Both the position numbers and the translations under genes were made by a program. This document shows, in pieces, positions 18,122 to 28,792 of a stretch of 64,000 nucleotides of DNA. Within the stretch, counting starts at the first letter, position 1. The number at the start of each line of letters is the position of its first letter. The notes below the pieces were generated by a model. That model saw nothing but the letters and a program-made list of their open reading frames with translations. It had not been told where the DNA came from and ran no database searches. The stretch is taken from contig JAHCAN010000012.1 of assembly GCA_019634915.1 (NCBI GenBank), forward strand, positions 1 through 64,000, read 5' to 3'. The stretch is from Steroidobacteraceae bacterium (GTDB taxonomy: Bacteria; Pseudomonadota; Gammaproteobacteria; Steroidobacterales; Steroidobacteraceae).

Positions 18122-18643
18122 ATGGCAAGTCCTGAAGGCGGTGCGCTTGCACCCGATATCGCCCCGCAGATCCGTATCGTGCGCGGCCAACGCGTGCTGC
18201 TCGATGCCGACCTGGCGGCCTTGTACGGTGTGACGACGAAACGTCTCAATGAGCAGGTCCGCAGGAATCAACGGAGGTTTCCCGAGGATTTCTGCTTTTC
18301 CATTACAAATCATGAAGTTCCGCCTCTAAGGTCGCATTTTGCGACCTTAGAGCCTGGTCGGGGCACCCACCGCAAGTATCCGCCCCTGGTTTTCACCGAA
18401 CATGGCGCCATCATGGCCGCCTCAATCCTGAACAGTCCGCGGGCGGTGCAGATGAGCGTCTATGTCGTCCGTGCGTTCGTGCAACTTAGGCAGATGTTTG
18501 CCTCGAACGCCGAACTGGCACGCAAACTCGACGTGCTCGAGTGTTCCGTCGCGACGCTCGACGCCGATACGCGCAAGCAGTTCGACCAGGTCTACGAGGC
18601 GATCCTGGGTCTGATGGGCTCCGGGCCGCGAAAGCCGCAATGA
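18122..18643 (+). CDS. ORF6N domain protein
   Basis: A 173-aa protein with an ORF6N (KilA-N-associated) DNA-binding domain. I-R-I-V-R-G-Q-R-V-L-L-D-A-D-L-A-A-L-Y-G is followed by V-R-R-N-Q-R-R-F-P-E-D-F and F-T-E-H-G-A-I-M-A-A. The C-terminal part is a short helical tail. Such proteins are common in phages and mobile elements, but the function here is unknown. The gene lies just right of attR and its stop overlaps the next start as ATGA (18640-18643). A perfect intragenic hairpin lies at 18324-18352. ATG 18122 is chosen because the domain starts soon after it; 18086 is possible. Confidence 0.88.
   Translation: MASPEGGALAPDIAPQIRIVRGQRVLLDADLAALYGVTTKRLNEQVRRNQRRFPEDFCFSITNHEVPPLRSHFATLEPGRGTHRKYPPLVFTEHGAIMAASILNSPRAVQMSVYVVRAFVQLRQMFASNAELARKLDVLECSVATLDADTRKQFDQVYEAILGLMGSGPRKPQ
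18324..18352. repeat. Perfect 13-bp inverted repeat inside the ORF6N gene
   Basis: CTCTAAGGTCGCA, then TTT, then TGCGACCTTAGAG: a perfect 13-bp stem with a 3-base loop. It spans the codons for L-R-S-H-F-A-T-L-E within the ORF6N domain. It could be a DNA operator for the protein itself or an mRNA hairpin. There is no T-run, so it is not a standard terminator. Confidence 0.85.
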
Positions 18644-19392
18644 AAATCCGCGTCTTCTCCGATCTGCACCTCGAGTTCTACGACTTCCACCCGGTCGAGG
18701 TCCCGGCGGACGTCGTCGTGCTCGCCGGCGACATACAGAGCGAGCACTACGGCCTCGGCTGGGCACGCAGCATGTTCCCGGACACGGCCATCGTGTACGT
18801 GATGGGCAATCACGAGTTCTACGACGCCGATGTCGAAGCCGTGCTCGAGCGCGCGCGCCGTGAAGCGGCGGCTCTCGGGATCCACCTTCTCGAAAAAGAC
18901 CAGGCAATCATCGACGGCGTCCGCTTCCTCGGCACCACGCTCTGGACCGACTTCGAGGTCGAGGCGCCGCAGCTGCCGCCGTCTCGTGCGCTGCATCTGG
19001 CCAATGCGTCGATGGCGGACTTTCGCGTGATCCGCTATCGCGGCGGAACGCTCAGCGCGGAGAACACGCGCGAGTTTCACCTCGCGTCGCGGCGCTGGCT
19101 GGCCGAGCGCCTCGCCGAGCCCTTCGACGGCAGGACTGTAGTCGTGACGCATCATCTCCCGCATCGCGCGAGCATCGCCCGCCGGTTCCACGGCGATCCG
19201 CTGAATCCGGCGTTCGCAAGTCACCTGCCCGAGCTCGTGCAGCCGCCGGTGAACCTGTGGATCCACGGCCACACGCACTGTTCCTGCGACTACGAGCCCG
19301 TCAGGGGCACGCGCGTGCTTTGCAACCCTCGTGGTTATGGGCCGTCCGAGCTGAACGAACGATTCGATCAGCGCCTGGTCGTCAAGACATGA
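18640..19392 (+). CDS. Calcineurin-like metallophosphoesterase
   Basis: A 250-aa phosphoesterase of the calcineurin superfamily. The metal-binding motifs are complete: D-L-H (S-D-L-H-L-E), G-D (V-L-A-G-D-I), G-N-H-E (V-M-G-N-H-E-F), a late T-H-H, and G-H-T-H (I-H-G-H-T-H). The substrate cannot be inferred. The start ATG 18640 overlaps the ORF6N stop, so it is probably translated by coupling with that gene. Confidence 0.92.
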   Translation: MKIRVFSDLHLEFYDFHPVEVPADVVVLAGDIQSEHYGLGWARSMFPDTAIVYVMGNHEFYDADVEAVLERARREAAALGIHLLEKDQAIIDGVRFLGTTLWTDFEVEAPQLPPSRALHLANASMADFRVIRYRGGTLSAENTREFHLASRRWLAERLAEPFDGRTVVVTHHLPHRASIARRFHGDPLNPAFASHLPELVQPPVNLWIHGHTHCSCDYEPVRGTRVLCNPRGYGPSELNERFDQRLVVKT

Positions 19393-19426
19393 CCTGCAGT
19401 TCATCCGGCGCTATAAGGGGCTGGCA

Positions 19427-20458
19427 ATGAAAGCCATCCGTTTCATCCGGCCCGGCCGCCCACCCGAAATCGTCGACGTCAGGACACCGACTCCGGCGCC
19501 CGGCCAGATACTCGTGAAAATCGCCGGTGCCGGCGTCTGCCACTCCGACCTGCACATCCTGGATCACGATCTCGGCCTCCAGGGGCCGTTCATCCTCGGC
19601 CACGAGAACTCCGGCCACGTCGCCGCGCTCGGCGCGGGTGTGCAGGGCTGGAAGGAAGGCGATCCGGTCCTCGTCTACGGACCATGGGGATGCGGTCGCT
19701 GCCATGCCTGCCAGACCTCGGCTGAGAACTACTGCGAGAACCATGCGAGTCTCGGCACGATGGGCGGCGGGCTCGGATCGGACGGCGGCATGGCGGAATA
19801 CATGCTGGTGCCGTCGCCGCGCCTGCTCGTGCCGCTCGGGGATCTCGACCCGGTCGATGCGGCGCCGCTCGCGGATGCCGCGCTGACCCCGTATCACGCG
19901 ATCAAGTCCGCGCTGCCGCTGATGACGCCGGGGGCCACGGTGCTGGTGATCGGCATCGGCGGGCTCGGGCACATGGCGGTGCAGATCCTGAAGGCGATGA
20001 CACCGGCGCGGCTGATCGCCGCCGACATCGACGAGAGCAAACTCGGGCACGCGCGCAAGCTCGGTGTCGAGCATGTGGTCGACACCAGTGACACCGATGC
20101 CGCGGCGGAGATGATCGCCGGTATCGCCGGGCCGCGCGGCGTGGCCGTCGCGCTCGACTTCGTCGGCGCGCAAGCCACCGTGGATCTCTGCGTGCGCGTC
20201 GTCGGGCGCAACAGCCGTCTGACCGTGGTCGGTCTTGCGGGCGGTGTCGTGCATTACGCCGCCAACAGCCCGCCTTACGGCTGCGAGGTCAGCGTTCCCT
20301 ACTGGGGTTCACGCACCGAGCTGATGGAAGTCGTCGCGCTGGCTGCCGCCGGTCGCATCCGCGCCGGGATCGAACGCTTCCCGCTGGAGGAAGCGGTGCA
20401 GGTATACCAGCGCCTGCGCGATGGCAAAATCCGCGGGCGCGCGGTGCTGCAGCCCTGA
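19427..20458 (+). CDS. Zinc-dependent alcohol dehydrogenase
   Basis: A 343-aa medium-chain dehydrogenase. Catalytic-zinc ligands are in G-V-C-H-S-D and G-H-E-N. The structural-zinc cysteines are in G-C-G-R-C-H-A-C followed by Y-C. The Rossmann motif is G-I-G-G-L-G. It oxidises alcohols or reduces aldehydes with NAD(P), but the substrate is unknown. It is a single gene between the phosphoesterase and recQ. Confidence 0.93.
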   Translation: MKAIRFIRPGRPPEIVDVRTPTPAPGQILVKIAGAGVCHSDLHILDHDLGLQGPFILGHENSGHVAALGAGVQGWKEGDPVLVYGPWGCGRCHACQTSAENYCENHASLGTMGGGLGSDGGMAEYMLVPSPRLLVPLGDLDPVDAAPLADAALTPYHAIKSALPLMTPGATVLVIGIGGLGHMAVQILKAMTPARLIAADIDESKLGHARKLGVEHVVDTSDTDAAAEMIAGIAGPRGVAVALDFVGAQATVDLCVRVVGRNSRLTVVGLAGGVVHYAANSPPYGCEVSVPYWGSRTELMEVVALAAAGRIRAGIERFPLEEAVQVYQRLRDGKIRGRAVLQP

Positions 20459-20522
20459 GCATGACGACTCGTTCGCTGCGGACCGAACCGCACCCGGGCA
20501 TGCCGATCGACCGCTTCGCGGC

Positions 20523-22409
<1,887 letters not shown>

Positions 22410-22440
22410 GATCCGCGGACGCAAAGGAAGGCGTCCCACC

Positions 22441-23568
22441 ATGAAGAAGCGCTACAGGATCCTGGGTGTGCTCGCGATCGTGCTGGGCGTCGCGCTCGCG
22501 GCGGGCGCCTTCAGGCTGAGCCGCAATACGCCCTGCCCGGACGCACCGGCCCCGCCCACGACGTCGCAGACGATGCCGGCGGTCGTGCTGGGTTGTTACG
22601 GACCGCCTTCGGCCCTGAAGGTCGCGACGGTCGACAGGCCGGCGCTCGCGGATGACCGCATCCTGGTGAAGGTGCACGCGGCGGCCCTGAATCCGCTTGA
22701 CTGGCATTACATGCGCGGCGAGCCGTACCTCGTGCGCATGGATTCCGGTATCGGGAGGCCGGTGCTGCCGCGGCTGGGCGTTGACTTCTCCGGCACGGTC
22801 GAGGCGGTGGGCAGCCAGGTCACGCGGTTCAAACCCGGCGACGAGGTGTTCGGCGGCAGGACGGGCGCCTTCGCAGGCTATGTCAGCGTGTCCGAACGGG
22901 GCGCCGTCGCGGCGAAGCCGGCCGAGGTCGGGTTCGAGCAGGCCGCGTCGCTGCCGATCGCGGCAACTACCGCGCTGCAGGCGCTGCGTGACAAGGGGCA
23001 GCTTAAAGCTGGCCAGAAAGTCCTGATCAACGGCGCATCCGGTGGCGTCGGCACTTTCGCGGTGCAGCTCGCCAGGCACTTCGGTGCCGAAGTGACCGGT
23101 GTGTGCAGCACGCGCAACGTCGAACTGGTGCGGTCGCTGGGCGCCGACCATGTCATCGACTACACGCGCGAGAACTTCACGCAGGGCAGGGAACGCTACG
23201 ACCTGGTCATCGACAATGTCGGCAATCATTCGATGCTTGCCGTGCGGCGCGTACTCGCGCCAAAAGGCATCTACGTGATCGTCGGGGGGCCGAGCGACGG
23301 CAAATGGCTCGGGCCGATGACCACGGTGCTGAAGGCCTACGCGCTGTCACCGTTCGTGAGCCAGCAGGTGACTTTCATCCTGGGCGATCTCAACGCGAAG
23401 GATCTCGCGCAGCTCGCCGACCTGGTCCGGACCGGTGCGATCACGCCGGTGATCGATCGTCGCTACACGCTGGATGAGGTTCCGGCGGCGATCGAGTACC
23501 TCGAGACCGGGCGCGCCCGCGGCAAAGTGATCGTCGATGTGCAGGCGGACGCCGCGCCGGCTACGTAG
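22441..23568 (+). CDS. Membrane-anchored NAD(P)-dependent quinone-oxidoreductase-like protein
   Basis: A 375-aa medium-chain dehydrogenase of the zinc-less quinone oxidoreductase type. N-P-L-D-W-H, G-V-D-F-S-G and the nucleotide-binding G-A-S-G-G-V-G are visible. Unusually it begins with K-K-R followed by a hydrophobic helix (residues 5-22), so the enzyme is probably membrane-anchored or exported. Export would be odd for an NADPH enzyme, so the helix may be a cytoplasmic-side anchor. ATG 22441 starts just after the helix charge cluster, 31 bp after recQ. Confidence 0.88.
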   Translation: MKKRYRILGVLAIVLGVALAAGAFRLSRNTPCPDAPAPPTTSQTMPAVVLGCYGPPSALKVATVDRPALADDRILVKVHAAALNPLDWHYMRGEPYLVRMDSGIGRPVLPRLGVDFSGTVEAVGSQVTRFKPGDEVFGGRTGAFAGYVSVSERGAVAAKPAEVGFEQAASLPIAATTALQALRDKGQLKAGQKVLINGASGGVGTFAVQLARHFGAEVTGVCSTRNVELVRSLGADHVIDYTRENFTQGRERYDLVIDNVGNHSMLAVRRVLAPKGIYVIVGGPSDGKWLGPMTTVLKAYALSPFVSQQVTFILGDLNAKDLAQLADLVRTGAITPVIDRRYTLDEVPAAIEYLETGRARGKVIVDVQADAAPAT

Positions 23569-23582
23569 AACGCGCGGCGCGA

Positions 23583-23771
23583 TCAGAAGACGAAGCACAG
23601 CGCGAGACTGAGACCGGCGTAGATCACGATCACGGTCCAGAACTCGCGCGGCGAGTCTTCCTTGTAGATCGCCTTGCTCTTCCACCGATCCTTGGCATGC
23701 ACCGTGCCGCTGTACACCGCGTACAGTACGTACACTGCGAGCGCCGCGCCAAGCGCCTGGAACAGGCTCAC
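23583..23771 (-). CDS. Small membrane protein, unknown function
   Basis: A 62-aa protein with two predicted membrane helices (about 4-20 and 45-61) around a short basic loop (K-D-R-W-K-S-K). It overlaps the end of the upstream peptidase gene by 4 bp (ATGA type), so it is co-translated with it. Family not recognised. Confidence 0.65.
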   Translation of the reverse strand: MSLFQALGAALAVYVLYAVYSGTVHAKDRWKSKAIYKEDSPREFWTVIVIYAGLSLALCFVF

Positions 23772-25441
23772 TGCCCGGCGCCGGACAACCCGTTCGCGGT
23801 GACGAAGCGCGGTGCGATATCGATCGGCACCTCGCCCAGCTGGTCGAGCACGCGCTGTACTTCGGGGCGGATGGCGACCTCGCGATCGAGCAGCGCCTTG
23901 ACGCCGGCATAATCGCCGCGCGCCTGCAGCATCATGATGTCGTGCGTGAGACCCGTGACGGCCTGCTTCGTTTTCTTCAGGTCGAGGCTGAAGCGGCCGT
24001 CGGCACCGACGCGGATCGCGCCATGGTCGAGCAGATGGTTGACCTGCAGCGCCATGCCCTTCGCGTGCGACTCGTTCAGGCCGAAGCGCAGCGTGCGAAA
24101 CGCCGAGGCGAGGAAGGTCAGGTACATGCTGCGCTCGTCGCGCTTGTCGATCACGCCCTTGTCCATCAGCTGCTGCAGCGCCCAGAGACCCGAGATGTCG
24201 GCCTTGGCCTCCTCGAGCGTGCCGTTCAGCTCCTTCAGCTCCTGGCGGACGGTGGTCGCGCGGCCGTCGACGGTGATCGTCTGCGGGCCGAGACCGTGCA
24301 TCAGCTCGTGCATCAGGATGTGCGTGAAGAACGGCTCGAACGCGACGAGCTGCGCGTCTTCGGCGGAGAGTGCGACCGCGGCAATCGGCCGCAGCACCTC
24401 GTCGAACTTCGCCTGCTGGAAGTTGCGCAGCATCACGCGCTTCGAGCCCTTCTCGGCGACCACGCGCTCGTCGTTCGGCAGGTTGAATGCCGCGGTCTGC
24501 ACGCCGTGGTTGCCGTCACCCGCGGCGAACACCACGTTGACGACCCGGATCGGCGCGAGTCCGCCGAGCTGCGCGCGGCGGTAGTGGGGATCGATCGGCA
24601 GCCGGTTCTCGAGCCACTGCAGCTCCTTGCCGAAGCGCTCGAGCTGCGCGGTCTCCCCGGCATCGACCACCGTGATGAAGGCTTCGAACGCGGCCTTGTA
24701 GTTGAACCACTCGTCCTCGTAGACCTCGTAGGGCCCGATCGTCGGCTCGATCGTCGCGTCGAGCTCCATCCAGGCGATGTCGCTGTCGTAGTAGTCGTTC
24801 GACAGGAAAGCTGCGGCGCGCTTCTCGAGGAAGGCCTCGAGCGTTGGCTGCTTCGTGAGTGCCGCGGCCTCGCGCAGCAGACGCGCGAGCGCGCCGAGTT
24901 CGCCCTGGTATTCGAGCGAGTAGGGTACGGCCGCGAGGCCGCCGTCGGCATTGCGGCGGATCGTGGTGAAAAAGCCGGTCGCCTCGGTGCGCTGCGCCTC
25001 GGGCAGGGCCCGCAGCCACGCGTCGACTTCCTCGCGGGTCGCATCGAGCGGATAGAAATTGCCGCCGCCCGGCTTGGGCCCGGCACCGGGGATGAACGGC
25101 TGGTCGTGGTCGAGCTCGGACCACGGGCCCTTGTTGAGCACGAAGTACGCGAGACGCGCGCGGCCGAGCGGCGAGTCGTCGGCGGCGAGCGCGAGCAGCC
25201 TGGTCGGCACCGCGGGCGCGCGCTGGCGCAGGAACAGCGCGTCGATGATCCGCGAGGCCTCGACCAGCTTCGCGAGCGCGCTGCGCTCGTTGGCGGGCAG
25301 CGCCGAGAGGTCGACGCGCACGTCGACCGGCGCGAAGCGCGCCGCCATCGCCTCGAGTTGGGCGGCGTCGGGCAACGATGCCGCGCCGGCGAGGGATGCG
25401 CAGCCGCCGAGGGCCAGAAGGGGCAGGCTCTTGAGTTTCAT
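23768..25441 (-). CDS. Peptidase M49-like (dipeptidyl-peptidase III family), exported
   Basis: A 557-aa protein with an N-terminal signal sequence (L-P-L-L-A-L-G-G-C could also be a lipobox). The metal site reads H-E-L-M-H-G-L-G-P, with the third-ligand helix E-E-A-K-A-D-I-S-G-L about 40 residues later, as in the M49/NUDIX-associated DPP III relatives. It has HExxH rather than the HExxxH of classical DPP III. It probably cleaves short peptides in the periplasm. It is divergent from the AbrB-type gene at 25505, sharing a 63-bp gap. Confidence 0.85.
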   Translation of the reverse strand: MKLKSLPLLALGGCASLAGAASLPDAAQLEAMAARFAPVDVRVDLSALPANERSALAKLVEASRIIDALFLRQRAPAVPTRLLALAADDSPLGRARLAYFVLNKGPWSELDHDQPFIPGAGPKPGGGNFYPLDATREEVDAWLRALPEAQRTEATGFFTTIRRNADGGLAAVPYSLEYQGELGALARLLREAAALTKQPTLEAFLEKRAAAFLSNDYYDSDIAWMELDATIEPTIGPYEVYEDEWFNYKAAFEAFITVVDAGETAQLERFGKELQWLENRLPIDPHYRRAQLGGLAPIRVVNVVFAAGDGNHGVQTAAFNLPNDERVVAEKGSKRVMLRNFQQAKFDEVLRPIAAVALSAEDAQLVAFEPFFTHILMHELMHGLGPQTITVDGRATTVRQELKELNGTLEEAKADISGLWALQQLMDKGVIDKRDERSMYLTFLASAFRTLRFGLNESHAKGMALQVNHLLDHGAIRVGADGRFSLDLKKTKQAVTGLTHDIMMLQARGDYAGVKALLDREVAIRPEVQRVLDQLGEVPIDIAPRFVTANGLSGAGQ

Positions 25442-25469
25442 CGGCTGATTGTAGGCCTTCAGACACCAC

Positions 25470-25497
25470 TTGCCGTGATGTTATAACGAGTTATAAT
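25470..25497 (+). promoter_or_regulatory. Promoter with overlapping palindromic operator of the AbrB-type antitoxin gene
   Basis: -35 TTGCCG (25470-25475), a 16-bp spacer and -10 TATAAT (25492-25497). A perfect palindrome TTATAAC-GA-GTTATAA (25481-25496) covers the -10 box, as expected for autorepression by an antitoxin. The ATG at 25505 is only 7 bases after the -10 box, so the transcript should be leaderless or nearly so. Confidence 0.75.
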
Positions 25498-25504
25498 TAT
25501 TTGC

Positions 25505-25945
25505 ATGAAACTGCTCGTGCGCCGTGTCGGCAATTCCCTGGGCGTGATCATTCCGAAGGCTCAGCTGGATCAATGGGGGGTAGCGGAAGGCGACCATCTT
25601 CGCCTGACGGACGGGGGTATTGCGCCTCCGGCCTGCGGTGGTCTGTCGCATCGAGCACTTGACGAACTCAAGCGGCGGATTGCGCTGGCCGTGATACGCG
25701 ATTTCACGCCGCGACAGATTCGCGCGCAGATCGTGGCGAACCTGCATCGCTGGAAAGAGCAGGGAATGTGGATACCCGCCTATGACGAATGGCGTGCACT
25801 TGCGCTCGGCGAGGAAGATGGAGCGCTGCTCGCCGCCATGCTGGGTCGTGACGAAAACGCGGTGCGCCTGCGTCAGTCCATGCCGTTCGTTGGCCTGCTG
25901 TCCCCGGAAGAGGTGACTCGGCTGCATGAAGAAATGGCACGTTGA
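25505..25945 (+). CDS. AbrB/MazE/SpoVT-family DNA-binding protein (antitoxin type)
   Basis: A 146-aa protein with an N-terminal swapped-hairpin AbrB domain (K-L-L-V-R-R-V-G-N-S-L-G-V-I-I-P-K). The helical C-terminal part (R-D-F-T-P-R-Q-I-R and R-W-K-E-Q-G-M-W) is not a known DNA-binding domain to me. It probably represses its own promoter through the palindrome at 25481-25496. Its stop overlaps the start of a damaged nucleotidyltransferase gene, the likely toxin or partner. Confidence 0.85.
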   Translation: MKLLVRRVGNSLGVIIPKAQLDQWGVAEGDHLRLTDGGIAPPACGGLSHRALDELKRRIALAVIRDFTPRQIRAQIVANLHRWKEQGMWIPAYDEWRALALGEEDGALLAAMLGRDENAVRLRQSMPFVGLLSPEEVTRLHEEMAR

Positions 25946-26236
25946 TCATGTCCTGCGTGCGGCCGGGCGCATCACCGGCGAGCGTGAGTTCATCATCATC
26001 GGCAGCCAGTCGCTGCACGCCACATGCCCGGATGTGCCGGACCAGATCGACCTGTCTGCCGAACTGGATCTCATTGCGCACACTCGCGCGGTACGCACTG
26101 AATGGCTCAACGCGATCGGTGTCCACTCGCGCTTTGTCTGCTGGCGTTGCTCGAAGACACGCCCGTCCCGGAGCCTGTGCGTGCCCGCATCCGCACGGAT
26201 ATCGAGCGCGACTTCGACACGCACCACCATGAGTAG
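25926..26236 (+). pseudogene. Degenerate nucleotidyltransferase-like gene (toxin partner remnant)
   Basis: The first 70 or so codons (L-R-A-A-G-R-I-T-G-E, I-I-I-G-S-Q-S-L, L-S-A-E-L-D-L-I) match the start of DUF6036-type nucleotidyltransferases. These usually pair with AbrB/MazE-like antitoxins. The middle of the domain is then missing. A different frame continues from about 26140 as L-L-A-L-L-E-D-T-P-V-P-E-P-V to a stop at 26236, which looks like a native C-terminus. An internal deletion plus frame change is the simplest explanation. A short intact protein in the first frame running to 26408 is possible but less likely. Confidence 0.55.
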
Positions 26237-26253
26237 TCGATCCCCAGGTCCGG

Positions 26254-27516
26254 CTACAGCTCTCCCACGGCTCTCGCCAGCCGGTAGACGGCGAGGTCCG
26301 CATCGAGCTCGGCGTCGTCGTGATTGCCGCGGCTCACGGTGCGCAGCGATTCGGCCTCGAGCACCCGCGTCGTCGTCACGAGCCCGGCGAGGTATTGAAG
26401 GCGCGTGATGCGCAGGTTCTCCTCCGCCTGCGTGACCGCTCCGGCCGTCGCGTCGACGCGGCTGCGGGCCTCGTGCAGGCCGAGCCAGGCCTCGCGGACC
26501 TCGAGCGCGACGAGCGATTCGAGGTCGGCGCGGCGCATCTCGAGCGCGCGTTGCGTGCGCCGCAGTGATGCGCTCTTGCGCCGCGCGGCGCCGCCGTCGA
26601 ACAGCGCCCAGGACACGCCGAGCGTCGCCACCGCGAACTGCTCCCGGTCGAGCACGCTGTTCTCGAGATAGCTGTAGCCGCCGCCGAGGCTCACCTGGGG
26701 CCGCACCCGCGCGAGTTCCGCGCGCGCGAGATGGCCGGCGGCGCTCGCCTGGGCCTCGAGTGCGCCGAGTTCGCCACGCAGTGCGAGCGCGCGCACGATC
26801 AGCGGTTCGACCCCCTCGTGTCCGATGTCGCCTGCGAGCGGCGGCAGCCGGGGTTCGAGCACGGCCTCCCGGTCGAGCGGCTGCCCGAGGCGGCGGTTAT
26901 AGCCAGCCCGCGCGAGCTGCACGGCATTGGCAGTCCGGATGCGGGTCTGCCGCGCATTCGCGAGCGCGACGTCGGCGGCCAGCAGGTCGTTGCGCGGCAC
27001 GAGCTCGCGCCCGAACATCGACGCCACTTCGTCGCGGTAGCCGGCGAGACTTGCGACATTGGCGTCGGCGACCGCGAGCGCGCGCCCGGCGTGCAGCACT
27101 TCGGCATAGGCCTGCGCCACGGCGAGCCGCGTGTCCTGCACCGCGCGGGTTTCATCGGCCTCGCGCGCGCGCTGCCCGGCCGCGCTGGCGCCGATCGTGT
27201 TCGAGATGCGCCCGCCCGTGTAGAGCGGCATGTTCAGCATCAGGCCGCCGGTCAGCGTGTTGTCGTGGTCGACGAGCTCGGTGACACCGAGGCGCGGTGC
27301 CGCACCGAACTGCACGAAGCTGCCGCTCGCGGTCAGCGTGGGCCAGCGCGTCGCGCGTGCAGCGGCGGATTCGAGTTGCGCGGCCTCGGTATCGAGGCGC
27401 GCCGCGGCGAGCGCGCCGTCGTGTGCGAGCGCGAGCTGCCAAGCTTCGGCGAGCGTCTCGCCGTGCGCCGCGAATGCGGCCATGAGCGCGACTCCCGCGA
27501 AAATCTGCCGGATCAC
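26254..27516 (-). CDS. TolC-family outer-membrane efflux protein
   Basis: A 420-aa outer-membrane channel component. There is a signal peptide at 1-18, two OEP repeats rich in alanine/leucine coiled-coil helices (A-Q-A-Y-A-E-V-L-H-A; V-R-E-A-W-L-G-L-H-E), and beta-strand segments (Y-S-Y-L-E-N). The GTG start at 27516 overlaps the upstream sqr stop (GTGA). It should provide the outer-membrane exit for the RND pump of the same operon. Confidence 0.9.
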   Translation of the reverse strand: MIRQIFAGVALMAAFAAHGETLAEAWQLALAHDGALAAARLDTEAAQLESAAARATRWPTLTASGSFVQFGAAPRLGVTELVDHDNTLTGGLMLNMPLYTGGRISNTIGASAAGQRAREADETRAVQDTRLAVAQAYAEVLHAGRALAVADANVASLAGYRDEVASMFGRELVPRNDLLAADVALANARQTRIRTANAVQLARAGYNRRLGQPLDREAVLEPRLPPLAGDIGHEGVEPLIVRALALRGELGALEAQASAAGHLARAELARVRPQVSLGGGYSYLENSVLDREQFAVATLGVSWALFDGGAARRKSASLRRTQRALEMRRADLESLVALEVREAWLGLHEARSRVDATAGAVTQAEENLRITRLQYLAGLVTTTRVLEAESLRTVSRGNHDDAELDADLAVYRLARAVGEL

Positions 27517-28790
27517 GGCCGCTCCTTCAGCGTGACGATGCCGAGCGCCCTCAGCATGTACTTCTCGTAGGCCGGCGTGATGTTGCCGACGCGGATCTTG
27601 CGCAGGAAATACCTCTCGAACGCGACCTTCGCGAGATGCACCCACCTGCCGACCTTCGTCCAGGTGACGTTGCGCGGCGGGATCTGCGGCAGCGCGACGA
27701 AAGCGGCGCCGGTGTCGCCGAAATCGGCGAGACAGATCGCATTCCAGGTCGCACGTGCGATGGCCGGGCGATCCTCGATGTCGGCCAGGATGTTCTCGCA
27801 GATCGCGCTCACCATGGACTCGATCATGTAACCGGTCTTCGGCGCGCCGGTCGGCACCGGCGTCGGCTCGACCGGCGGAATCGCGACGCAGACGCCCGCG
27901 CTGAACACGTTGTGGTACTTCGTGCTGCGCTGGTGCGCGTCTATCAGCACGAAACCGCGCGGATTGCACAGGCCCGGCACGGCCGCGACCGCATCGACGC
28001 CCTTGAAGGCCGGAATGATCATCGCGTAGCGGAACGGCACGCTCCGCGTGCGCTGCACGTCACCACCCTCGCCGATCTCCTCGACCTGCATGCCCGCCTC
28101 ACCGGCGCTCGCGATGCGGGCGTTCGTGATCCACTGGATGTGCCGCTGGCGCAGCTCCGATTCCATCAGCCCCCGGCTGTCGCCGACGCCGCCTAGGCCC
28201 ATGTGACCGACGTAGGGTTCGCTCGTGACGAAAGTCATCGGTACCTTGTCGCGCAGCTTGCGCCGGCGCAGATCGGTGTCGAGGATCGCGGCGAATTCGT
28301 AGGCTGGGCCGAAGCAGCTCGCGCCGGCGGCCGCGCCGACCACGATCGGCCCCGGATCGGCGAGAAACTCCTGGTATTTCGCCCACGCCTCGAGTGAATG
28401 CGCCTGCGTGCAGACCGATTGCGTGAATCCGCCGGGCCCGAGGCCCGGCACGTCGTCGAAGGCGAGCTGCGGCCCGGTCGCGATGACGAGGTAGTCATAG
28501 GTGAGCCGCCGGCCGTCGGCGAGTGTGAGCGCCGAGCCCTCCGCATCGATGTGGGTGACCGGCTGCGCACGGAAATCGATGCCGCGCCTTCGCATGCGTT
28601 CGGGCAGGTGGACCGAGACTTTCGCCTGCTCGCGCCAGCCGACGGCGACCCAGGGGTTCGACGGCGTGAACTCGAAACACTCGCTCGAGCCTATCAGCGT
28701 GACCTGGTGCCGGTCAGGCAGGCGTTTGCGCAGTTCATACGCGCAGGGAACTCCGCCGATGCCGGCGCCGACTACGATGACGTGTGCCAT
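27513..28790 (-). CDS. sqr: Sulfide:quinone oxidoreductase
   Basis: A 425-aa FAD flavoprotein that oxidises sulfide and passes electrons to quinone at the membrane face. The dinucleotide motif G-A-G-I-G-G is at the N-terminus. The SQR-type cysteines are visible: C127 (Q-S-V-C), C159 (G-A-S-C-F-G-P-A-Y-E) and a third in S-A-G-V-C-V-A-I-P-P. The run P-T-G-A-P-K-T-G-Y-M-I-E-S-M is typical of SQR. It lies between the RND pump (2-bp gap) and the TolC gene, in an operon controlled by a thiol-sensing ArsR repressor. Confidence 0.92.
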   Translation of the reverse strand: MAHVIVVGAGIGGVPCAYELRKRLPDRHQVTLIGSSECFEFTPSNPWVAVGWREQAKVSVHLPERMRRRGIDFRAQPVTHIDAEGSALTLADGRRLTYDYLVIATGPQLAFDDVPGLGPGGFTQSVCTQAHSLEAWAKYQEFLADPGPIVVGAAAGASCFGPAYEFAAILDTDLRRRKLRDKVPMTFVTSEPYVGHMGLGGVGDSRGLMESELRQRHIQWITNARIASAGEAGMQVEEIGEGGDVQRTRSVPFRYAMIIPAFKGVDAVAAVPGLCNPRGFVLIDAHQRSTKYHNVFSAGVCVAIPPVEPTPVPTGAPKTGYMIESMVSAICENILADIEDRPAIARATWNAICLADFGDTGAAFVALPQIPPRNVTWTKVGRWVHLAKVAFERYFLRKIRVGNITPAYEKYMLRALGIVTLKERP

Positions 28791-28792
28791 GG

